From contig CAMKFB010000011.1 of the NCBI GenBank assembly GCA_946411735.1, positions 1 to 48,493 of the forward strand: DNA of 48,493 nt. Direction: 5' to 3'. The notes below the pieces were generated by a model. The model ran no database searches, was not told the origin of the DNA, and saw nothing but the letters and a program-made list of their open reading frames with translations. The DNA comes from an uncultured Selenomonadales bacterium (lineage in GTDB: Bacteria; Bacillota; Negativicutes; Selenomonadales; Selenomonadaceae). The position numbers were made by a program, and so were the translations under genes. This document shows, piece after piece, positions 43,703 through 48,493 of this stretch (position 1 is its first letter; each line of letters starts with the position of its first letter).

Positions 43703-44005
43703 GTGGCGCGGGCGATAGTGCTCAACGCCAAAGACAATGTCGCGACGTGCACTTCTGATGTGAACGCGGGCGGCGTGATCGAGTGTCTTGGCGGCGCGTT
43801 CGATGTTCTTAAGACCGTCGAGGCGATTCCGATTTGGCATAAGGTGGCGTTGGCTCCGATTGAGAAGGGCGCGAAGGTTATCAAGTACGGCGAGACGATC
43901 GGCGAGGCGCTTGTCGACATTCCGAAGGGCGCTTGGGTGTCGCACGAAAATATTTTCAGCGTGCCGCGCGCCTATCGCGACGAGTACATCAATCGGAAGG
44001 AGTGA
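43703..44005 (+). CDS. UxaA-family small subunit (SAF domain)
   Basis: 100 residues from the GTG at 43703, three bases after the transketolase subunit. SAF-domain start ARAIVLNAKDNVATC and GGVIECLGG, then IWHKVALAPIEKGAKVIKYGE, GxALVDIPKGAWVSHENI. This is the small subunit of a split altronate dehydratase/sulfolactate sulfo-lyase-type enzyme; the large subunit follows five bases later. Altronate, galactarate and sulfolactate (SuyA) enzymes cannot be told apart from this sequence. Confidence 0.85.
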   Translation: MARAIVLNAKDNVATCTSDVNAGGVIECLGGAFDVLKTVEAIPIWHKVALAPIEKGAKVIKYGETIGEALVDIPKGAWVSHENIFSVPRAYRDEYINRKE

Positions 44006-44010
44006 GCGGC

Positions 44011-45171
44011 GTGGAATTTTGGGGATATAAGCGCTCCGACGGTCGAGCGGGCATAAGAAACCACGTCCTGATCCTTCCGACGTGCGCGTGCGGATCGGAA
44101 TCCGCGCGGATCGTTGCAAGCCAAGTGCGGGGCGCGGTGAACATCGTCTTCAACAGCGGCTGCTCGGACGTGCAGGCGAACACGGATATGTCGCAAAAGA
44201 TATTGACGGGCTTCGCGTGCAATCCGAATGTGTACGGGGCGGTGATCATCGGGCTGGGCTGTGAGACGGTGCCGCATCAAAAATTGCGGGAGAAAATCCA
44301 ATCGATGACCGACAAGCCGATAGTATCATTCGGTATTCAAGACGAGGGCGGCACGCTCCGAACGATCGAGAAGGCAGTCCGCGCGGCGCGAGACATGGCG
44401 GCGGCAGCGTCGATGCAACGGCGGGAGCGCTGTCAGATGTCGAATTTGCTGATGGGGATCGAATGCGGCGGCTCGGACGCGACATCGGGGATCGCCTCGA
44501 ATCCGGCGGTCGGAGAGCTGAGCGATTTGTTGGTGTACATGGGCGCGTCGACGATGATGAGCGAGTCGATCGAGTGGATCGGCGCGGAACATGTATTGGC
44601 GCGGCGTGCGGCGACGCCGGAAATTCATGATCAAATTGTTCGCATATGCGAGCGATACGAGGCGCATCTGAAAGCGGCGGGGCAAGACTGTCGAGCGGGG
44701 CAACCGACGCCGGGCAATAAGGCGGGCGGCTTGTCGACAATCGATGAGAAGAGTCTGGGCTGCATCAGAAAGGGCGGCACGCGACCGATTGTGGAAGTGC
44801 TCGAGCAGGCGGAACGTCCGACGAAGAACGGCGCGATCGTGATGGACACGGCGGGCTATGATATTTCTTCGGTGACGTCGATGGTGGCGGGCGGCTGCAA
44901 TGCGATTGTGTTTACAACGGGGCGCGGGACGCCGACGGGAAATGCGATCGTGCCGGTGCTGAAGGTGACGGCGAACGCGCAAACGTACAAATGGATGGAA
45001 GACAATATGGACGTGGATTTGAGCGGGATCATCGACGGGAAGCTGACGATCAACACGGCGGGGCGACAGTTGCTCGATCGACTGATCGAAGTGTGCAACG
45101 GGCGCCTGACGAAGGCGGAGGCTTACGGTTTTTCGGATATCGCGATCGATCACGTCTGCAGATTCGTATGA
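44011..45171 (+). CDS. UxaA-family large subunit
   Basis: 386 residues from the GTG at 44011, after GAAGGAG. The start GYKRSDGRAGIRNHVLILPT, CTSGCSDVQAN-like segment FNSGCSDVQANT, GLGCET, MGIECGGSDATSGIASNP, and GGCNAIVFTTGRGTPTGN are shared by altronate and galactarate dehydratases and by SuyB sulfo-lyases. Forms the lyase with the gene before it. Substrate undetermined; the transporter and dehydrogenases nearby fit a sugar acid or a sulfonate. Confidence 0.87.
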   Translation: MEFWGYKRSDGRAGIRNHVLILPTCACGSESARIVASQVRGAVNIVFNSGCSDVQANTDMSQKILTGFACNPNVYGAVIIGLGCETVPHQKLREKIQSMTDKPIVSFGIQDEGGTLRTIEKAVRAARDMAAAASMQRRERCQMSNLLMGIECGGSDATSGIASNPAVGELSDLLVYMGASTMMSESIEWIGAEHVLARRAATPEIHDQIVRICERYEAHLKAAGQDCRAGQPTPGNKAGGLSTIDEKSLGCIRKGGTRPIVEVLEQAERPTKNGAIVMDTAGYDISSVTSMVAGGCNAIVFTTGRGTPTGNAIVPVLKVTANAQTYKWMEDNMDVDLSGIIDGKLTINTAGRQLLDRLIEVCNGRLTKAEAYGFSDIAIDHVCRFV

Positions 45172-45192
45172 TATAAATAAGGAGTGAAGTAC

Positions 45193-46119
45193 ATGAAAAA
45201 GATTGCAACGCGCAATGGTTTCGGCGAAGAACTCGTCGAGCTCGGACGCAAGAACAGAAACATTCTCGTCGTCGATGCCGATATCGGCAAGTCCTGCAAG
45301 ACCGATAAATTTGCTCACGAACTCGAGGATCAGCACATCAACGTCGGCATCGCCGAGCAGAATGCGGCGGGCGTGGCGGCAGGTCTGGCAACGTGCGGCA
45401 AAATCCCGTTCGTGGTGACCTACGCGGTGTTCGGCTCGCTGAGGATGTGCGAGATGATCCGTCAGGAGATCGCTTATCCCAAGCTCAACGTCAAGATTGC
45501 CTGCTCCCACGGCGGTCTCACTCCCGCCAACGACGGCGCCAGCCATCAGGCGATCGAGGACATGGGCGTGATGCGTACGATCCCGAATATGACGGTGATT
45601 ATGCCGGCGGATTATTACTCCGCGAAAGACCTCGTGCGCAAGATCGTCGAGTACAACGGACCGGTGTTCATTCGCTTCACGCGCGACGCGATCCCCGTCA
45701 TTTACGACGAGAACATCAATCTCGAGATCGGCAAGGCGCATATGATTCAGGACGGCAAGGATGTGGCGCTGATTGCCAACGGCGACACGGTGTGCTTAGC
45801 GCTTGAGGCGGCGAAGATTCTCGAGGGCGAAGGGATTTCGGCGCGCGTGGTCGACATGCACACGATTAAGCCGCTCGACGTTGATTGCGTCAAAGACTGC
45901 ATTGAGAAGATCGGCAAGATCGTGACGTCGGAGGATCACAACATCCTCAACGGCTTGGGCTCGGCGGTGTGCGAAGTGGCAGCGGAGCTCGGCAAGGGCA
46001 AAGTCAAGCGGATTGGCGTGCAGGATCAATTCGGCGAGTCGGCGCCTTATGAGAGATTGATGGCGAAGAACGGCATCACGGTCGAGGGGATCGTCGCGGC
46101 GGCGAAGGCTCTGCAGTAA
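45193..46119 (+). CDS. Transketolase, C-terminal subunit
   Basis: 308 residues from the ATG at 45193, eight bases after GGAG. The pyrimidine-binding and C-terminal domains of a split transketolase: VGIAEQNAAGVAAGLA with the glutamate that activates TPP, CSHGGLTPANDGASHQAIED, RFTRDAIPV, and TSEDHNILNGLGSAVCEV. Pairs with the subunit at 42866. Confidence 0.92.
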   Translation: MKKIATRNGFGEELVELGRKNRNILVVDADIGKSCKTDKFAHELEDQHINVGIAEQNAAGVAAGLATCGKIPFVVTYAVFGSLRMCEMIRQEIAYPKLNVKIACSHGGLTPANDGASHQAIEDMGVMRTIPNMTVIMPADYYSAKDLVRKIVEYNGPVFIRFTRDAIPVIYDENINLEIGKAHMIQDGKDVALIANGDTVCLALEAAKILEGEGISARVVDMHTIKPLDVDCVKDCIEKIGKIVTSEDHNILNGLGSAVCEVAAELGKGKVKRIGVQDQFGESAPYERLMAKNGITVEGIVAAAKALQ

Positions 46120-46137
46120 GAGCCGATTGGTGATCGG

Positions 46138-46169
46138 AAAAAATTTTTTTCGATCCCACCCGCCCACCC
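46138..46169. repeat. AT arm plus C-run element, half copy
   Basis: Begins with GAAAAAATTTTTTTCGA (about 46138-46153), then CCCACCCGCCCACCC (46155-46169), a G-quadruplex motif on the minus strand. The second AT arm seen at 9872-9888 and 20232-20248 is missing. Confidence 0.7.
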
Positions 46170-46214
46170 ATGACAGTCTGCAACTGTCGACGCTCCGCGC
46201 GGAGCGGTGATTTT

Positions 46215-46292
46215 GGAGCGCCGCCGACGCTCCCACCCCCAATCGCGGCGCCCAACAGAGAACGGCATGCCCACCCCGCGCCGTCGGCGCCC
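46215..46292. repeat. Dispersed GGCGCC-ended palindromic element, copy 3 (inverted)
   Basis: GGAGCGCCGCCGACGCTCCC at the left and GCGCCGTCGGCGCCC at the right; interior CCCCCAATCGCGGCGCCCAA, CAGAG, ATGCCCACCCC. This is copy 1 or 2 in the opposite direction. A TCCGCGCGGA palindrome lies just before it at 46194-46203. Confidence 0.7.
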
Positions 46293-46302
46293 GATCTTTC
46301 GG

Positions 46303-46341
46303 TCGAAGGACGTAGTCCTTCAGGGTGGGTGGGCGGGAAAT
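46303..46341 (+). promoter_or_regulatory. Leader hairpin and G-quadruplex motif before SDR gene 1
   Basis: GAAGGAC and GTCCTTC form a seven-pair hairpin (about 46304-46321). Directly after it comes GGGTGGGTGGGCGGG (46323-46337), then AAATAATTTTT and the ribosome site GGAGG. The same order occurs before the second SDR gene with a compensating pair change. Confidence 0.65.
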
Positions 46342-46361
46342 AATTTTTGGAGGCTGAAACT

Positions 46362-47120
46362 ATGTTGGATTTTAACGGTCAAGTAGTCATCGTCACGGGC
46401 TCGGGTTCGCCCAAGGGCATCGGTCGCGTCATCGCACGCACTTTCGCCAAGCAGGGCGCGGTCGCCATCATCGCCGATATCAACGAGGCAGGCATCAATG
46501 AGACCGTCGACGTGATCAAAGCCGAGGGCGGCAAGGCTGAAGGTTTCAAGCTCGACGTCACCAGCGAGGACTCCGTCAAAGATTTCGTGCAGAAGGTTGT
46601 CGACAAGTACGGGCGCATCGATGTGCTCGTCAACAACGCCGGCATTTCGCAGAAAGTCACCGTCGACGATATGACGCTCAAGGATATGCAGCGCATCTTC
46701 AGCGTCAACATGTTCGGGCTGTTCCTGATCACGCAGGCTTGTGTGCGCGTGATGCGCAAACAGAAATACGGTCGCGTGGTGAGTCTTTCGAGCGTGAGCG
46801 GCAAGCGCGGCGGCGGCGTTTTCGGCGGAGCTCATTACTCGGCGTCGAAGGCGGCGGTGCTCGGCTTCTCGAAAAATCTTGCGCGCGAAGTCGCTCAGGA
46901 CGGTATCACCGTCAACTGCGTCGCGCCGGGCTTGATCAACACCGAAATTTGGAAGTCTCTGCCGAAAGAGGACGCCGATAAAGTGATCGCGGGCATCCCC
47001 GCCGGTCATCCCGGAGAGACTTCGGACGTGGCGAACGCGATCGTCTTCCTGGCGTCGAAGGAAGCGGGCTATATCACCGGTGAGGATATCGACATCAACG
47101 GCGGCTCGCATATGGATTAA
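46362..47120 (+). CDS. Short-chain dehydrogenase/reductase 1
   Basis: 252 residues from the ATG at 46362, after TTTTTGGAGGCTG. Classical SDR: cofactor motif TGSGSPKGIGR, LVNNAGISQKVTVDD (NNAG), catalytic Ser in SLSSVSGKR, catalytic YSASK, and the closing ITGEDIDINGGSHMD. Likely reduces or oxidises a sugar, sugar acid or oxoacyl intermediate. The next gene is a close paralogue with nearly the same leader, so this pair is a tandem duplication. Confidence 0.92.
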   Translation: MLDFNGQVVIVTGSGSPKGIGRVIARTFAKQGAVAIIADINEAGINETVDVIKAEGGKAEGFKLDVTSEDSVKDFVQKVVDKYGRIDVLVNNAGISQKVTVDDMTLKDMQRIFSVNMFGLFLITQACVRVMRKQKYGRVVSLSSVSGKRGGGVFGGAHYSASKAAVLGFSKNLAREVAQDGITVNCVAPGLINTEIWKSLPKEDADKVIAGIPAGHPGETSDVANAIVFLASKEAGYITGEDIDINGGSHMD

Positions 47121-47140
47121 TCCTTTCTGTCGGATTAAAA

Positions 47141-47237
47141 GGGCGCCGCCGACGCTCCCACCCCCAATCGACGGCGCCCGCTTTTTCGGTCGAAGGGCGA
47201 CAGCCCTTCAGGGTAGGTGGGCGGGAATAAAAATTTT
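47141..47237. repeat. Partial palindromic element and leader hairpin before SDR gene 2
   Basis: GGGCGCCGCCGACGC then TCCCACCCCCAATCG and GGCGCCC (47141-47180), a shortened copy of the dispersed element. Then a GAAGGGC/GCCCTTC hairpin (about 47192-47210) and a broken G-run motif, GGGTAGGTGGGCGGG (47211-47225). Confidence 0.7.
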
Positions 47238-47252
47238 TTGGAGGCTGAAACT

Positions 47253-48017
47253 ATGTTGGATTTTAACGGTCAAGTCGCAATCGTTACGGGCGCGGGTTCG
47301 GAGCGCGGAATCGGTCGGTGCATCGCCCGCACGTTCGCTCGGCAGGGTGCGCAAGTCATCGTCGCCGACATCAACGAGGCGGGCATCAATGAGACCGTCG
47401 ACATCATCAAGAGCGAGGGCGGCAAAGCCGACGGCTTCAAGCTCGACGTCACCAACGAGGACTCCGTCAAGGCGTTCGTGCAGAACGTCGTCGACAAGTA
47501 CGGCAGGATTGATGTGCTCGTCAACAACGCCGGCATTTCCCAAAAGATCACCGTCGACGATATGACGCTCGAGGATATGAAGCGCGTCTTCAACGTCAAT
47601 ATGTTCGGGCTGTTCTTGATCACGCAGGCTTGCGCTCGAGTGATGCGCAAACAAAAGTACGGGCGCATCGTCAGTCTGTCGAGCGTGAGCGCAAAACGCG
47701 GCGGTGGCGTTTTCGGCGGAGCGCATTACTCGGCGTCTAAGGCGGCGATCCTCGGCTTCTCGAAAAACCTCGCGCGCGAAGTCGCTCAGGACGGCATCAC
47801 CGTCAATTGCGTTTGCCCGGGCGCGATCAACACCGATATTCGCAAGGCAATGCAAGGCTCCGAAGAGGACGACAAGCGTCTTGCGCAGGACATTCCGATG
47901 AAGCGAATCGGCACGCGCGAGGAAGTTGCCGACACGATCGTTTTCTTGGCGTCGAAGGAAGCGGGTTACATCACCGGTGAGGATATCGACATCAACGGCG
48001 GCTCGCACATGGATTAA
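47253..48017 (+). CDS. Short-chain dehydrogenase/reductase 2
   Basis: 254 residues from the ATG at 47253, after TTGGAGGCTG. Same motifs as its neighbour: TGAGSERGIGR, LVNNAGISQKITVDD, SLSSVSAKR, YSASK, ITGEDIDINGGSHMD. The two proteins agree through most of their length and differ most near residues 195-225 (NTEIWKSLPKEDADK against NTDIRKAMQGSEEDDKR), the substrate loop region, which suggests the copies act on related but different substrates. Confidence 0.92.
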   Translation: MLDFNGQVAIVTGAGSERGIGRCIARTFARQGAQVIVADINEAGINETVDIIKSEGGKADGFKLDVTNEDSVKAFVQNVVDKYGRIDVLVNNAGISQKITVDDMTLEDMKRVFNVNMFGLFLITQACARVMRKQKYGRIVSLSSVSAKRGGGVFGGAHYSASKAAILGFSKNLAREVAQDGITVNCVCPGAINTDIRKAMQGSEEDDKRLAQDIPMKRIGTREEVADTIVFLASKEAGYITGEDIDINGGSHMD

Positions 48018-48065
48018 AATTTTTTGAAACGACGGCTCGAATGTCGCCGCCTCTTGACGACGGAG

Positions 48066-48103
48066 GGGCGGTCGGCGCCGAAAAGCATTGACCGCCCTTC
48101 TTT
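48066..48103 (+). terminator. Terminator after SDR gene 2
   Basis: GGGCGGTC (48066-48073) and GACCGCCC (48090-48097) form a perfect eight-pair stem followed by TTCTTTC. The 3' arm contains part of the -35 box of the next promoter. Confidence 0.7.
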
Positions 48104-48116
48104 CATCTAGTACAAT
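48088..48116 (+). promoter_or_regulatory. Promoter of the ArsB/NhaD-like permease gene
   Basis: TTGACC at 48088-48093, 17-base spacer, TACAAT at 48111-48116. Confidence 0.75.
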
Positions 48117-48142
48117 GGGGAAAAAATTTGGAGGCGGTTATT

Positions 48143-48493
48143 TTGGAAGTAATTGCCGGAAGTATTTTCGTTCTGATGTACGCGGTGATCGTGTCGGAGA
48201 AAATCCACCGCACGGTCGCGGCGATGATCGGCGCCGTGCTGATGATGTTGCTCGGCATCATAAGTCAAGAGGTGGCGCTTCACCACATCGACTTCAACAC
48301 GCTCGGGCTGCTGACGGGAATGATGATTCTCGTCGGCGTGACCAGCGAAACCGGATTGTTTGACTTCGTGGCAATCCGCGCGGCGAAAGCGGCGAAGGCC
48401 GAACCGAAAAAAATTTTGACATACCTCGGCATCATCACGGCGGTATTCTCGGCGTTCCTCGACAACGTGACGACGGTGCTGCTGATGGTTCCG
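48143..48493 (+). CDS. ArsB/NhaD-like ion permease, 5' part only
   Basis: 117 residues visible before the window ends, from the TTG at 48143 after GGAGG. Seen: a first membrane span (IAGSIFVLMYAVIVSE), a second (AAMIGAVLMMLLGII), DFNTLGLLTGMMILVGV and FSAFLDNVTTVLLMVP, where the DNVTT motif is typical of the ArsB/NhaD/CitM transporter superfamily. Candidate substrates include arsenite, sodium/proton exchange or a carboxylate; not decidable from a fragment. Confidence 0.85.
   Translation, partial: MEVIAGSIFVLMYAVIVSEKIHRTVAAMIGAVLMMLLGIISQEVALHHIDFNTLGLLTGMMILVGVTSETGLFDFVAIRAAKAAKAEPKKILTYLGIITAVFSAFLDNVTTVLLMVP

Noticed and set aside
1..48493. tRNA or rRNA genes, integrase or transposase genes
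   Set aside because: None could be recognised on either strand by eye.

Overview
The window looks like a chromosomal segment of a diderm Firmicute, most likely a Negativicute (Selenomonadales or a relative). Gene content of Firmicute type (RNase J, MutS2, a PASTA-tailed class B PBP, an ispE-regulator-glmU-prs block) sits beside Gram-negative envelope genes (a PagL-like outer-membrane protein, a KpsF/KdsD-type SIS domain, GT9-like proteins). The DNA is G+C rich, with strong GGAGG-type ribosome sites, TTGACA/TATAAT promoters, and many TTG or GTG starts. The assignment is an inference; no rRNA is present.

Layout. 1-1386: a tandem array of four complete cassettes, plus the tail of a fifth cut by the left edge. 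Each encodes a 31-34 residue hydrophobic peptide with its own promoter and terminator, and each is followed by an opposing promoter and a cassette-specific copy of its own translation start. This is the architecture of the Fst/par type I toxin-antitoxin family and is the most interesting thing in the window. 1381-5982 (minus): a single-chain Type ISP-like restriction-modification enzyme, whose stop codon lies in the last antitoxin promoter. 6057-8382: a small coiled-coil membrane protein, a DUF815 ATPase and CobK. 8368-10850 (minus): M18 aminopeptidase and DusB. 10951-13710: FtsE and a PBP, with no ftsX. 13757-18371 (minus): a Cof-type HAD phosphatase, a small cysteine-motif protein, a NYN-domain protein and MutS2. 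18519-25055: RNase J, DnaE and a D,D-carboxypeptidase.

25162-32128 is a surface-glycan region: a nucleotidyltransferase/phosphotransferase/SIS fusion, a HAD phosphatase, a tandem-duplicated GT9-like protein and a DUF4422 glycosyltransferase, with ispE embedded. It runs into gntR, glmU and prs. 35339-39907 (minus) carries alr, a CofE-like gene, and an envelope operon (PIG-L deacetylase, YrbL-like kinase, PagL-like protein). 40047-48017 is a carbohydrate or organic-acid catabolic block: a TRAP transporter, a split transketolase wrapped around a split UxaA-family lyase, and two tandem SDR dehydrogenases. An ArsB/NhaD-like permease is cut by the right edge.

Intergenic regions carry dispersed elements: a GGCGCC-ended palindromic repeat of about 77 bp, and G-run motifs able to form one-base-loop quadruplexes, several just before ribosome sites. 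The palindrome TCCGCGCGGA recurs about 16 times in genes and spacers alike.
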